Positions 8,662 to 17,904 are shown, counted from the first letter of the stretch. The stretch: DNA of 64,000 bases from Candidatus Bathyarchaeota archaeon (GCA_026014615.1 JAOZHZ010000020.1:354872-418871), one strand, 5' to 3'. Translations and numbers: made by a program. The notes: generated from the letters alone by a model not told the origin.

Positions 8662-8949
8662 TTGAGAATGAAAATAAAGGTTCTAAAGCAAACTGATAAC
8701 GAACTTAAAATCGAAATCGACGGCTCAGGACACGGAGTCTGCAACTTGCTTCAGAAAAAACTTTTGGAACACAAAAAAATCGACCAAGCAGGCTACGACG
8801 TGCCGCATCCGTTGGCCTCTAACCCAATTATTTATGTGCGTACATCGGGGAAAGTGAAGCCTAAGGAAGTGCTGTTGGAAGCAGCAGCGGACGCGCGCGA
8901 ATCAAATCAGGCTTTCGGCAAAGCTCTCGAAGAAGCCATCAAATCCTAA
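8662..8949 (+). CDS. rpoL: DNA-directed RNA polymerase subunit L (Rpo11)
   Basis: Small polymerase subunit L/Rpo11 (95 residues from TTG 8662, 93 from ATG 8668), homologous to eukaryotic RPB11, which pairs with subunit D in the assembly platform. Family segments GSGHGVCNLLQKKLLEH, AGYDVPHPLASNPIIYV and the acidic C-terminal helix are clear. A GGAG ribosome site at 8652-8655 suits either start. It lies in a conserved archaeal order with csl4, tfs and pcna, so transcription, RNA decay and replication genes may be co-expressed. Confidence 0.92.
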   Translation: MRMKIKVLKQTDNELKIEIDGSGHGVCNLLQKKLLEHKKIDQAGYDVPHPLASNPIIYVRTSGKVKPKEVLLEAAADARESNQAFGKALEEAIKS

Positions 8950-9072
8950 GCTCTTCTTTTACAGAGAGCAAACTCATTCTATTTGTCCATGAGCGGTTTT
9001 AGCGCTAGATAGCTTCGGGTTCTTCGTTAACCTTATAACGCGTTTACATCCCCTTTAACTTGAGGAACAACC

Positions 9073-9666
9073 TTGAGTCCCAGAAGTCTACGCGTCATAA
9101 AACCCGAAATCCGAGTGTTAGGCGTGGACGACGGCAAATTTGTTCCCCACTCCAAAAGCCTCGTTCCTGTGGTAGGCGTTGTTTTCCGCGGCGGCAGCTG
9201 GTTGGAAGGTGTAATGAGCACCCTTGTAGCAGTGGATGGTTTAGATGCTAACCGGAAAATAGTCGACATGATTACGGGTTCGCCGTATTACAAGCAGTTG
9301 CGGGTGGTGATGCTTAACGGCATAACCTTAGGCGGCTTCAACATGGTGGATATAAAAGCCCTTAACGCCCAAACAAACTTGCCCGTAATAGTCGTGACCA
9401 ACAGAAAACCCAACCTAACCCAAGTGCACGCTGCCCTGCAGAACCTGCCCAACAGCCAAACCCGTTGGACCGCCGTTTTAAACGCAGGCGAAATCTTTCC
9501 AGTGGCAACCCGAAGCGGCAAGCAGCCTGTTTATGTGGAGATTGCGGGAATCAGTAAGGAAAAAGCCGAGGAGATTTTACGGTTAACTTCAACCCGAAGC
9601 AAAATCCCTGAGCCCCTGCGGGTGGCGCATTTAGTGGCTTCTGGAATAAGCCTAAATAGTACTTAG
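9073..9666 (+). CDS. DUF99 / UPF0215 family protein (endonuclease V-like fold)
   Basis: 197 residues in the archaeal DUF99 family, whose fold is related to endonuclease V. Typical segments are VLGVDDGKF, VVGVVFRGG and LNGITLGGFNMVD. The acidic residues DD near residue 18 match the family's presumed metal site. No biochemical role is established, and DNA or RNA repair is inferred from the fold. The TTG at 9073 follows a TGAGGA ribosome site at 9061-9066. A TATA-like CTTATAAC lies near 9028. The gene sits between rpoL and tfs, a common archaeal neighbourhood. Confidence 0.85.
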   Translation: MSPRSLRVIKPEIRVLGVDDGKFVPHSKSLVPVVGVVFRGGSWLEGVMSTLVAVDGLDANRKIVDMITGSPYYKQLRVVMLNGITLGGFNMVDIKALNAQTNLPVIVVTNRKPNLTQVHAALQNLPNSQTRWTAVLNAGEIFPVATRSGKQPVYVEIAGISKEKAEEILRLTSTRSKIPEPLRVAHLVASGISLNST

Positions 9667-9734
9667 GGATGTATTTATGCAAAAGTTAAAAAGGAACCGT
9701 GTAAAGGTAACAGCGGAAAATGGAGATTTGAACT

Positions 9735-10088
9735 ATGGAGTTTTGTCCGAAATGTGGTTCTCGTCTAGAACCAAAAAAATCCAAAAATGGTAAAGAGGCA
9801 TCCATCGTTCTTGTCTGCCCTAAAGACGGTTTCACAAAGGAACCAGGCAAGAAGGCTGAACCGCCGAAAGTAGGCAAAGTTATACAGCACAATCCAACAC
9901 AGCTTGTAGCCGTCATAGGCAAAGAAGAGCAGAAACTGCGCACATTGCCCACGGTGAGGATCGAGTGCCCCAAATGCGGCAACAACACAGCTTACGTTTG
10001 GCAGGTGCAGACAAGAGGCTCCGATGAATCTTCAACGCAGTTTCTACGTTGCACAAAATGCAGCTACACTTTCAGGGAATACAGCTAG
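9735..10088 (+). CDS. tfs: transcription factor S (TFIIS-like cleavage factor)
   Basis: 117 residues with two zinc ribbons: N-terminal CPKCGSRL with a degenerate second knuckle, and a C-terminal TFIIS-type ribbon CPKCGNN...CTKCSYTFREY. The acidic catalytic pair of the TFIIS loop is present in RGSDESS, so the protein should stimulate transcript cleavage in backtracked RNA polymerase. Length and architecture match archaeal TFS. It lies between DUF99 and pcna and has its own gap of about 70 nt on the 5' side. Confidence 0.93.
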   Translation: MEFCPKCGSRLEPKKSKNGKEASIVLVCPKDGFTKEPGKKAEPPKVGKVIQHNPTQLVAVIGKEEQKLRTLPTVRIECPKCGNNTAYVWQVQTRGSDESSTQFLRCTKCSYTFREYS

Positions 10089-10170
10089 CGCACTCTGTTT
10101 TCTATCCTAATTCTCCTTTTTCGGCTCCATGAACCAGAATTTTTTTAAGCGTAGGGTTTAAGAGCTAAAT

Positions 10171-10179
10171 CTATATAAC
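10171..10179 (+). promoter_or_regulatory. TATA box of pcna
   Basis: CTATATAAC preceded by a purine-rich stretch lies 40-48 nt before the pcna ATG. It predicts a transcript start near 10200 and a short leader containing GAGAGGATG as ribosome site. Confidence 0.5.
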
Positions 10180-10218
10180 ATCACAGCATAACCATTATGC
10201 ACTAAGAGAGGATGCAGG

Positions 10219-10974
10219 ATGTTTAAGCTCAAAGTAACTGACGCCAAACTTCTAAGAGACATGGCTACGGCAATCTCCATTCTAGTAGACGAAGCAACAT
10301 TCAAAATCGAGCCAGACGGCTTGAAACTGCGGGCGATGGATCCCTCCCGCGTTGCCATGATTGATTTTGAATGGCCTAAGACCATCTTTGAAGAGTACGA
10401 GTGCGCTGAACCCTCCAGAATGTGCATAAACATAAGTGAACTGCTCAAGCTGCTTAAACGCGCAAGCAAAGAAGAATCCGTAGAGCTGATGCTTGACGAC
10501 AAAACTGGTCGCCTGCAGATCAAAATAACGGGCAAGTACTCCCGTAACTTTACTATGCCCACACTTGAGGCATCTGAGGAAGAGGTTCCTACGCCCAAGA
10601 TATCGTTTAACGTGAAAGCAAAAACCACAACCCACGGCTTAAGTCAAGCCATTGAAGACGCACAGCTCGTTAGCGACCACGTGAAAATCGAGGCAGACAC
10701 TGACAAGTTGGTTCTAAATGCTGCAGGTGACTTGATGGGTGCCACGATCACGTTGCAGAAGGGCAGTGATGCCTTGCTGGAGTTGGAGGCAAAAGAATCC
10801 TCGAAGGCGACTTTCAGCTTGAGTTACCTGTCTGAAATAATCAAGGCAGCTTCAGCCACAAGCGACATCGCCACGTTGGAGTTCTCCTCAGACATGCCTG
10901 TACGGATTGACTTCCAACAGACCAAAGAAGGCAAACTGACGTTCTTCTTGGCACCACGCATCGAAACAGACTAA
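10219..10974 (+). CDS. pcn: DNA polymerase sliding clamp PCNA
   Basis: 251-residue PCNA, the trimeric clamp that tethers DNA polymerase and other factors. Family features include LRDMATAISILVDEATFKI, LRAMDPSRVAMIDFEW, the interdomain loop region and the C-terminal FFLAPRIETD, where the partner-binding pocket lies. Only one PCNA gene appears here; crenarchaea usually carry three, but others could lie outside the window. priL starts 13 nt downstream, so the two probably form one transcript. A TATA box at 10171 suggests that this operon has its own promoter. Confidence 0.95.
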   Translation: MFKLKVTDAKLLRDMATAISILVDEATFKIEPDGLKLRAMDPSRVAMIDFEWPKTIFEEYECAEPSRMCINISELLKLLKRASKEESVELMLDDKTGRLQIKITGKYSRNFTMPTLEASEEEVPTPKISFNVKAKTTTHGLSQAIEDAQLVSDHVKIEADTDKLVLNAAGDLMGATITLQKGSDALLELEAKESSKATFSLSYLSEIIKAASATSDIATLEFSSDMPVRIDFQQTKEGKLTFFLAPRIETD

Positions 10975-10987
10975 TCAGGAAACAGGT

Positions 10988-12037
10988 ATGCAGCTGGAAT
11001 CGGTCAAGTTTACCCCGAACGATCTGGCTAAGTACCCTTTCCTTAAAGACACTGCTTCGTACATGAAGAAAATAGGCTTAGACATCGAAGAATTAACCAG
11101 TCCTGAGTTAAGGCAAATTCTGGACCGCGCCCAAGACAGGCTAGAAAAATCCCTTTTATTCGTCTCCGTAGGCGACAGAACCCCTGACGACATCGAAATT
11201 CCTTCTTTTCCCGTTGCCATTATGCTGGCAATAGCAACCAAAAACAGCTTCATCAAACGGCGCTACGCACTATCAGAGGCAAAGCAGGCTTACCTTGATT
11301 TTCAGCTTGAACCAAAAGAACGGGTGATGGCGATTGCCCGCGACTTCGGCTGGCAGATTGCCCCAAACACTGACTCAGGGCTTGTGGGGATTCCGCTGGA
11401 CTACTTCTCGGTTGGTCTTGCCGATTATCTGTGCAACGTTACCCATTTGAGGGATGCGAAGTGGAAACTCATCAACCGCCTCTTAGTCAGCGGCAAGATC
11501 TACTTGAGCCAGCATGACGTGGCGCGGTTGCTTCAAGAGGAAGTTCAGCGACGCATAGACGCGCGGTTAGACACTAAAGATGTTCCTCAGTTTCCCCAGC
11601 CCATCATGGACATAGCCGAAAAGCTGGTGGAGTTAGCGAAAGACAAAATTGGCGAATCCGAAATGGAAGGATTCCCCAAAGTAGTTTCGCAGTCAGCGTT
11701 CCCGCCTTGTATTGTTGCGCTTTATGATGCGGCATCTCACGGACGCCACTTGGGGCACGTAGGCAGATTCACCTTAACCTCATTCTTAGTTACCATAGGT
11801 ATGCCTCCTGAGAAAGTGGCGGAAGTCTTCAAAACCTCCTCTGACTACAACGCGCGGCTCACCCGATACCAAGTTGAACACATCGCTGGCTCTCGTGGAT
11901 CTGGCACAAAGTACACGCCGCCCAGCTGCTCTACCCTACAGACTCATGGTGTCTGCACAGGCAGCGACGAGTTGTGCCGTCGGATCCGTCATCCCCTGCG
12001 GTATTATTTGCGAAAGCAGAAATTGTCTCCGACTTGA
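10988..12037 (+). CDS. priL: DNA primase large subunit PriL
   Basis: 349 residues, the iron-sulfur large subunit of the archaeal/eukaryotic primase. The C-terminal [4Fe-4S] ligands are visible as PPCIV (about 240), PPSC (about 313), GVC (about 322) and ELC (about 331), followed by HPLRYYLRK. The N-terminal half is helical, as in the family. It starts 13 nt after pcna with an AGGAAACAGGT ribosome site. Its partner PriS lies 2.8 kb downstream on the same strand, separated by two glycosylation genes. Confidence 0.93.
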   Translation: MQLESVKFTPNDLAKYPFLKDTASYMKKIGLDIEELTSPELRQILDRAQDRLEKSLLFVSVGDRTPDDIEIPSFPVAIMLAIATKNSFIKRRYALSEAKQAYLDFQLEPKERVMAIARDFGWQIAPNTDSGLVGIPLDYFSVGLADYLCNVTHLRDAKWKLINRLLVSGKIYLSQHDVARLLQEEVQRRIDARLDTKDVPQFPQPIMDIAEKLVELAKDKIGESEMEGFPKVVSQSAFPPCIVALYDAASHGRHLGHVGRFTLTSFLVTIGMPPEKVAEVFKTSSDYNARLTRYQVEHIAGSRGSGTKYTPPSCSTLQTHGVCTGSDELCRRIRHPLRYYLRKQKLSPT

Positions 12038-12144
12038 GCCACTGAACCTATAAATCTAAGTTGTCTCTAGTTTAGTTGGAGTCGGGTTTAATTCTGTCAA
12101 CCTTTATTACCAAACTGTCCACTCCTAGGATTGAAGGCAGAACG

Positions 12145-12906
12145 ATGTCTTGTAATCTAGAGGGTAACTTAGAAGTCAACTCGAAGATGGGCATAATTCT
12201 CCCCACGTACTGCGAAGCCCAAAACATAGAAAAGTTAGTTGCCGAAATCGAAGCCTTACCCCTCAACACTTCCATTCTGGTGATAGATGACAGCAGCCCC
12301 GACGGAACAGCCGACGCAGTCAGACAACTACAAACCAAACACACAAATCTGCTTCTGCTTGTACGCCCTCAAAAAAGCGGATTAGGCTCCGCTATAACCG
12401 ATGGCTTCCGTAGCTTCCTTTCGCTGAGAACGGTTCCTGAGTTTGTAGTGACGATGGATGCTGACTATTCACATAACCCTGCTGACTTGCCACGGTTAGT
12501 GTCCAGTGTGGTTGACGGCTGCGACTTGGCTATCGGCAGCAGGTACTGTAAAGGAGGCAAGATTGAAGGGTGGCCCCTTGCCCGAAAAGTCATAAGCCGC
12601 GGCGCTAATGCCATTGCACGCGGGATTTTAGGGTTGAAGCTTCATGACTGCACAAGCGGCTTTCGCTGCTACTCCACCCGTCTGGTGAAAAAAACCATAA
12701 GGTACCTGCACAGCCAAACCTATGACATCCAAATTGAGACCGTGAAGCAGGCGCACTCTCAGGGCTTCAAAATTAAAGAGGTTCCCATACTTTTCGTCAA
12801 CAGGAAAAGTGGGAAATCCAAGCTTACCCTTGTAGAAATCGAAAACTACCTGTCCTACATCTTTAAAACCCTACTTATGCCAACAAAACCTGAAAACGCG
12901 TTTTGA
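12145..12906 (+). CDS. GT2-family glycosyltransferase, dolichyl-phosphate mannose synthase-like
   Basis: A GT-A fold glycosyltransferase like the catalytic part of DPM1, expected to transfer a sugar from a nucleotide donor to polyprenyl/dolichyl phosphate at the membrane. Motifs are ILPTYCEAQN, VIDDSSPDGT, the metal-binding DADYSHNP and GSRYCKGG, followed by SCFRCY-like and KAHSQGFKIKEVPI segments. No C-terminal membrane domain is present. The start is uncertain: ATG 12145 gives 253 residues, while a TTG at 12076 lies close to the transcript start predicted from the TATA box CTATAAATC near 12048. The neighbouring GT-C protein is a plausible user of the lipid-linked sugar. Confidence 0.82.
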   Translation: MSCNLEGNLEVNSKMGIILPTYCEAQNIEKLVAEIEALPLNTSILVIDDSSPDGTADAVRQLQTKHTNLLLLVRPQKSGLGSAITDGFRSFLSLRTVPEFVVTMDADYSHNPADLPRLVSSVVDGCDLAIGSRYCKGGKIEGWPLARKVISRGANAIARGILGLKLHDCTSGFRCYSTRLVKKTIRYLHSQTYDIQIETVKQAHSQGFKIKEVPILFVNRKSGKSKLTLVEIENYLSYIFKTLLMPTKPENAF

Positions 12907-13033
12907 GTTTCCTTTGTTTTTCTGTCTGCAATGTTTTCTTTGGGTGAAGCTTTAAGAATTATGCTAAACAAAAATACGCAAACATGTTTCCGCTTCCCGT
13001 CGGTTGCAGTGACAAGCTTTGGAGCAGGTGTGT

Positions 13034-14713
13034 ATGAGGCATTTTTCGATGGGCAAGTTTCTTTTTTATGGTTCCATAGCGCTTGTGGTTTTAAGCATCT
13101 CTCTGGCAGTTTTCAGTTTTTATCCCGTTGCAGAATCTGGAAAGCAGACCTCTTTGATTATAGACGACACCTTCAAGTTGGCATCTAACGAAACCTATAG
13201 TCATGGATTAGGAAGCTTTCATGGAGACGAAAACCTAACCCTAGTAGTCAGTCAAGCTGGAAGCTGCCCAATTAACTTCACCATCTTAACCTACGGTGGA
13301 CAAAGATACTCCAACTTTACAGCTGCAAACATAACCTACACTTTTCCCGTAGGCGCCGACTACTACGAAGCATCCTTTCAATCAAACTCAACAGCCGATA
13401 CTGAGGTACATTTTCAGGTTTTTGCCCAAAAACCGTTAGCGTCTTATCCGTTTTCTTGGCTGGGAGTCTACGCGAAAGCAATGTTTTTTGTTGGGTGGGC
13501 TGTGTTGATGCTGGTTATCCTTAAGCCGATGATTAATAACCACGCCCCGTCAGCCTCGAAGTTTTCTTCTGCCCAGCGGCTGCTGAAAGGTAAAAACCTG
13601 CGCTGGCTAAAAATTGCAGTCGTTGTGTCTTTCATTTTCTGGTTTACCCTTTTGGCTTTGAATACTTATCCTCTGGCGACGTTTGAGAACTGGTACACCG
13701 ACAGCGCAAGGCATCCATACACGTCGGTTCTTTTCATGAAAGTAGGTTTCTCCGTATTCGACACCCCACTGGGCGCCTTATCCAACGTTGATTGTTCCCT
13801 TTACAGGTTTGTGACTTGGCCGGAAATGCCTAACCTTTACCCCATAGGCAGTGTCTTATTGTATCTTCCTTTCGGAGCGCTGTTGGAAGCGGGCATATCG
13901 CAGGCGTTGGTTTTCAAAATGGAAATTGCCTTGCTCCTTGCGGTGGCGCATGTTTGTCTCTACCTTTTCTTGAAGCGTTTCTTAAAGCAAGACCTTCATG
14001 TCGGGTTGAAGGCGCTGGCGATTTACCTCTTCTACGTTGTGCTGGTGGTTTACGCTGCAAACGGGCAATCAGACTCAGTTGCCTTCCTCTTCTCGATAAT
14101 TGCTGTCTTCTTCTTTGTGGAGCAACGTTACGACCTGTTTCTATTGTTCGGGGCGATATCATCCACTTTGAAGTATCAAGCAGGCATATTTCTCGTTCCC
14201 TTCATACTGGTGAGTTTGCTTAGGCTTTTCCAGAACCATTCGCCCAAGGATGTTCTTAAAAATAAAGCTGTCTTAGCCGCCGCCGGTTTAGCTGCGCTTG
14301 ACTTGTTTACGGCGTATTTGAGTGCGCCTTCTCTGGTTAACGCTCGACCCGAACTTGTAATGAACGTAGCCAACGCTTTTAGCCCCCACGCCCAAATTCC
14401 GTGGATTCTGCAGGTTATCGCGGTTGTGGTGGTTCTTGGCTTAACTTTGACCTGTGCCGTTTACGTTTTGAACCGAACCCGCATAGTTTCCCTGTTCGCG
14501 GTTTTTGCGTTGCTGCCTATGTTTTCGATGCCGTATTTTCAGCCGTGGTATCTACTTTTCTTCTTTGTATACACGTTGATTCCGCAGTCGAAGTTGTCAA
14601 TGCAAGCTACGGTTTCGTGGATTGTTTTGGTGATGCTAATTCTTTCGTTCGGCGGCTTAGCCTACAACCCCGTTGCAATTTTGGACAACGTACGGAAAGT
14701 TCTTGGCTTCTGA
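13034..14713 (+). CDS. polytopic membrane glycosyltransferase, GT-C / DUF2029-like
   Basis: 559 residues with an N-terminal membrane anchor, an extracellular beta-rich region (about residues 40-140, several N-x-S/T sites) and about ten membrane segments from residue 150 on. The arrangement and the segments TDSARHPYTSVLFMKVG and YAANGQSDS resemble polyprenyl-phosphate-mannose-dependent GT-C enzymes (GT87/DUF2029). The exact donor and acceptor are unknown. The ATG at 13034 follows GGAGCAGGTG. Together with the upstream dolichyl-phosphate mannose synthase-like gene it suggests a surface glycosylation pair placed inside the replication cluster. Confidence 0.65.
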   Translation: MRHFSMGKFLFYGSIALVVLSISLAVFSFYPVAESGKQTSLIIDDTFKLASNETYSHGLGSFHGDENLTLVVSQAGSCPINFTILTYGGQRYSNFTAANITYTFPVGADYYEASFQSNSTADTEVHFQVFAQKPLASYPFSWLGVYAKAMFFVGWAVLMLVILKPMINNHAPSASKFSSAQRLLKGKNLRWLKIAVVVSFIFWFTLLALNTYPLATFENWYTDSARHPYTSVLFMKVGFSVFDTPLGALSNVDCSLYRFVTWPEMPNLYPIGSVLLYLPFGALLEAGISQALVFKMEIALLLAVAHVCLYLFLKRFLKQDLHVGLKALAIYLFYVVLVVYAANGQSDSVAFLFSIIAVFFFVEQRYDLFLLFGAISSTLKYQAGIFLVPFILVSLLRLFQNHSPKDVLKNKAVLAAAGLAALDLFTAYLSAPSLVNARPELVMNVANAFSPHAQIPWILQVIAVVVVLGLTLTCAVYVLNRTRIVSLFAVFALLPMFSMPYFQPWYLLFFFVYTLIPQSKLSMQATVSWIVLVMLILSFGGLAYNPVAILDNVRKVLGF

Positions 14714-14818
14714 ACCGTGTGGCTTTCTTGTTGAATTGTTTCGTTGAATCCCAAAGAGCTTAATTGTTAATCCGCAGACTACTCTCAACTGCAAAAACGG
14801 CTAAACGGAGGTTGACGG

Positions 14819-16087
14819 GTGTCTTCTAGGGAATGGGTTTACGAAAAATTCAGCGCGTTCTACAAGGACCCCAGCTACAAGTTTCCGCCTCCGACTGCTT
14901 TTAGCCAAAGAGAATACGCTTTTCTGCTCTTCAAAGAACGCGCTATGGTACGCCACAAGGGCTTTGCCAGCCCAACCGCGTTACGTTCCACCCTGAGAGG
15001 ACGCATCCCATCCGACGTTTACCACAGCTGTGCCTACTACGAGAACCCTGAAGCGGAAATGGACAAGAAAGGCTGGCAGGGTGCGGACTTGGTTTTTGAC
15101 ATAGACGCCGATCACATCCCGACTAGCTGCGGCAAAATCCATGATGAATGGAAATGCACTAACCCCGACTGTAAGGTTAGCGGCGGCATGGACGGACGCG
15201 ACATTACACCCGAAGTTTGCCCTGCGTGTGGCGGAGTAAAATTTGAGGTTAAAACGTGGGCGTGCGAAGAATGCATAGACACAACCCGCGGGGAAACCCG
15301 CAAACTTCTCGATATGCTCCAGAACGATTTCGGTTTCGCCGAGCACGAACTTCACACTTATTTTAGCGGTCACCGCGGCTACCACATACATGTCGAAAAC
15401 CAAGCCGTCCAAAGCTTAGATACGATGGCGCGCAAAGAAATCGTGGACTACGTCTGCGGCATAGGCTTGGAACTGTTTGATAAGAAACGCAAAAAAAAAC
15501 CAAAAGGCAAAAAGAGCAAAACCTCCTCGCGAGCCTTCAGTCTCGGCGACTACGGCTGGAACAGACGCCTAAAGATTGGCATGAGCAAATTCATCGCGGA
15601 GTCCACAAAAGATGATTTGCGCGAAATCGGCATCTCCAAACGGGGCGTAGATGTCCTTTACAAGAGCAAGGATGCTGTTTTGCATCGGTGCATTGAAGAG
15701 GAGCGATGGGACACCGTAAAGGGCGTGGGTTTTGAGACTTGGATGCGCATCGCTGAGCACGTGAAGAACCGTGAAATCTCTCAAATCGACACGGTAGTCA
15801 CCACTGACGTACACCGTCTCATACGAGCCAACGGTACCTTGCACGGCAAAACAGGGTTGCTGAAGATCGAGTTCCCCGTGAAGCAGTTAGATACGTTTGA
15901 CCCGTTTGAGGAGGCAGTAGCTTTTAAAAAGGGCACCGCCCAAATTGTGGTCTCGAATGCGCCACAGTTCTCGTTGAGGGGCGAAACGTTTGGTCCCTAC
16001 AAGAACCAGACCGTTACAGTTTCAACGGCGGCTGCGGTGCTGCTTATCCTCAAAGGTAGGGCAAAGTTGGCTGAGGAGCAACATTAA
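14819..16087 (+). CDS. priS: DNA primase catalytic small subunit PriS
   Basis: 422 residues, the catalytic subunit that synthesises primers. The metal-binding acidic motif is seen in LVFDIDADHIP (about 93-103), the zinc knuckle as CTNPDC...CPACGG...CEEC, and the nucleotide-binding SGHRGYHIHVE motif near 182. The GTG start at 14819 has a good ribosome site (GGAGGTTGA). It is somewhat longer than many archaeal PriS proteins, with a Lys-rich insert (KKRKKKPKGKKSK). The GINS gene begins 1 nt after its stop, so primase and helicase-activator subunits are made from one transcript. Confidence 0.93.
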   Translation: MSSREWVYEKFSAFYKDPSYKFPPPTAFSQREYAFLLFKERAMVRHKGFASPTALRSTLRGRIPSDVYHSCAYYENPEAEMDKKGWQGADLVFDIDADHIPTSCGKIHDEWKCTNPDCKVSGGMDGRDITPEVCPACGGVKFEVKTWACEECIDTTRGETRKLLDMLQNDFGFAEHELHTYFSGHRGYHIHVENQAVQSLDTMARKEIVDYVCGIGLELFDKKRKKKPKGKKSKTSSRAFSLGDYGWNRRLKIGMSKFIAESTKDDLREIGISKRGVDVLYKSKDAVLHRCIEEERWDTVKGVGFETWMRIAEHVKNREISQIDTVVTTDVHRLIRANGTLHGKTGLLKIEFPVKQLDTFDPFEEAVAFKKGTAQIVVSNAPQFSLRGETFGPYKNQTVTVSTAAAVLLILKGRAKLAEEQH

Positions 16088-16088
16088 C

Positions 16089-16664
16089 ATGTATGATGAA
16101 CTTTACGCTGCGTGGCGGCTGGAAATCGAAAACGCTGAATTAGGCAGCTTGCCCTCCGACTTTTACGTTCGCGTAGCAGATTACCTGCAGCGATCAAAAG
16201 AAGAAACCCACATGCAGGACCAAAAAACCCTCAAAACGGCGTTGCTGGCACGCGAAAACGCAAATGCAGTACACATGGCTAAAGAGCTAATTTCTGCGCG
16301 TTACCGCAAGATAGTTAAGATGATTGTGGCGGGAAAAACGGTGCCTTTGGATTCTTTGGCGTCTGAGGAGCAGAAACTGTGTGCGGGGGTGGTGCCTTCG
16401 GCGGAAGCTTACAGCAAATTTGCTGCAGGCGTTTTGGAAGGAAAACTGTTCGCTATAACCGTGGCTACTCCCGAGCAGGCGACAGAGCCGCCCATCGTTC
16501 ATAAACGGGTTACCGTGCGTTTCATTAAGCCTGTGCCCTCCATTATCGGGTCGGACATGAAAAGTTATGGTCCTTTTTTGGTGGAGGATGTGGCTTCGGT
16601 GCCAATAGAGAACGCCAAAATCTTGGTTAAGCAGGGTTTGGCGAAGCAGGTTGACCTTCAGTAG
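16089..16664 (+). CDS. GINS complex subunit (Gins51/Gins15-like)
   Basis: 191 residues. The N-terminal part (MYDELYAAWRLEIENAELGSLPSDFYVRVADYL) is the A-domain of archaeal Gins51, and the C-terminal VTVRFIKPVPSIIGSDMKSYGPF...DVASVPIENAKILV is the B-domain. GINS links MCM helicase to primase and polymerase. It lies directly after priS. The 3' end overlaps the convergent archaeosortase gene by 38 nt. The Gins51 assignment rests on domain order (A then B). Confidence 0.85.
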   Translation: MYDELYAAWRLEIENAELGSLPSDFYVRVADYLQRSKEETHMQDQKTLKTALLARENANAVHMAKELISARYRKIVKMIVAGKTVPLDSLASEEQKLCAGVVPSAEAYSKFAAGVLEGKLFAITVATPEQATEPPIVHKRVTVRFIKPVPSIIGSDMKSYGPFLVEDVASVPIENAKILVKQGLAKQVDLQ

Positions 16665-17664
16665 CTGCTGCCTGTTTTGTTTTTCTGATTTTTCTCCATA
16701 GGCTTTGGGTGACCAGAATCAGGATTGGATACATAACTATCCAAGCCACCGCGTAGAGCGGTCCATAGTAAAAGTGGATGTTCTGCACTTGCACGGAGTT
16801 TTCACCGTAAACCATGCCCGCCATGAAGATGTTCACTATTCGCAGCGAGTTAAGGAAATAGGTGACTGCGGCGCCGAACGCGAAGTAGCCGACTTTGCTT
16901 TTTAGGCTGATGGGCATGCGTTTGAGGAACAGCAGGATAACAACGGTGAATATGAGGAAGCTTTCGATGCCTGCGCAGGGCCACGCTATGCTGAAGGTGG
17001 CGGAGGCTAAGCTGTTGGGGTCGGTGGCGGTTAGGTAGGGCATGTTTTGGGCGTAGGTTATGCTTGTGGTGTAGCCCATGAGGTTGAGGATGGCGGCGGC
17101 GAGTGTGGTTGTGGTGGGGACAAAAATCTGGAAGGGTGTGAATTGTCCGTAGGGGAAAACGTTGTCTATGGTGTATATGGCGCCGACGATGACGAGGAAG
17201 AAAGCGGGAACAGAGAACGCCTTTAACCCTTTAAACCCGAACGAGAGGTAAACTATGGCGCCGAACATGGCGGCGAAGGCGAGGTACTCGATTGACAGCG
17301 GCATCGAATTCGCCCACTGGATATGGCTCTGGGCTGCCCAGTTTGTGATGGCTCCGTTTAGCCCCCAATAGTAAGACGCCACAACATACAAAGTCGGAAG
17401 CAACAATGATGTGATGAAGACGGCGGTTTTGGCTGAAGCAAGTTTCTGTAGTTTGCCTGCTTGGAGGGTTTCCCAGCCCAAAATCAGTTCCAGCGCAATC
17501 AACCAGATGAAGAACAGTTGGAAGGTTCGGCCTTTCCACATCGCCTCAAACGTCGCGGGCTCCAGCAAGTACAGCCACAATAGCGGAACTGCAAAGGCGA
17601 TAATCGGCAAAAGCTTTAGCAGGTCGTTTTGGTGGGTTTTGAGGCTTTGTAGACGGCTTGACAC
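16627..17664 (-). CDS. archaeosortase/exosortase family transpeptidase
   Basis: 345 residues, about eight predicted membrane segments. The catalytic triad of the exosortase/archaeosortase family is visible: Cys230 in WPCAGIES, Arg275 in NSLRIVN and His297 in NIHFYYG. These enzymes cleave C-terminal sorting signals and move surface proteins to another anchor. Proteins with fitting signals (PxxPEF/PEL, membrane segment, basic end) occur at 2, 24266, 25595, 28525 and 29784, so substrates and enzyme share the neighbourhood. The start is a GTG at 17664 with AAGGT upstream. The gene is convergent with, and overlaps, GINS. The exact archaeosortase subfamily is not assigned. Confidence 0.85.
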   Translation of the reverse strand: MSSRLQSLKTHQNDLLKLLPIIAFAVPLLWLYLLEPATFEAMWKGRTFQLFFIWLIALELILGWETLQAGKLQKLASAKTAVFITSLLLPTLYVVASYYWGLNGAITNWAAQSHIQWANSMPLSIEYLAFAAMFGAIVYLSFGFKGLKAFSVPAFFLVIVGAIYTIDNVFPYGQFTPFQIFVPTTTTLAAAILNLMGYTTSITYAQNMPYLTATDPNSLASATFSIAWPCAGIESFLIFTVVILLFLKRMPISLKSKVGYFAFGAAVTYFLNSLRIVNIFMAGMVYGENSVQVQNIHFYYGPLYAVAWIVMYPILILVTQSLWRKIRKTKQAAATEGQPASPNPA

Positions 17665-17793
17665 GCTGTTGACCTTGTGTTGGGTATTATTCGGTGTTTT
17701 CTGTTTAAAAAAGTCTGTGTATTTGGTGAATGGTTGTGTGTGGTTTGACTGTTAGCAGAATGGCTGTTTTGTTGGGGCGGCAAACGAAGTGGC

Positions 17794-17904
17794 TTACTCT
17801 TCTATGTCTGGCAAGCCATCGATTATTTTAGCCAAACGCTCTATTATGTCATTCTCAATTTTTTGGTTATCTTCGATGTTGACTGGCGTTCTTGATTTTT
17901 CCAT
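17794..17904 (-). CDS. very small acidic protein (36 residues)
   Basis: Frame with ATG at 17904 and TAA at 17794, reading MEKSRTPVNIEDNQKIENDI then a second amphipathic half (IERLAKIIDGLPDIEE). The residue pattern (charged heptad-like helix, acidic end) looks coding and is far better than the other frames here. An upstream in-frame stop rules out a longer form. No clear ribosome site is present. A TATA-like stretch (rc of TTTTTTATAAG, near 17975) lies about 75 nt upstream. No family recognised. Without it, the 437-nt interval between archaeosortase and the zinc-ribbon gene is empty. Confidence 0.4.
   Translation of the reverse strand: MEKSRTPVNIEDNQKIENDIIERLAKIIDGLPDIEE

Noticed and set aside
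15990..16088. Extended N-terminus of the GINS protein
   Set aside because: This stretch lies inside priS in another frame; the ATG at 16089 matches the family start.
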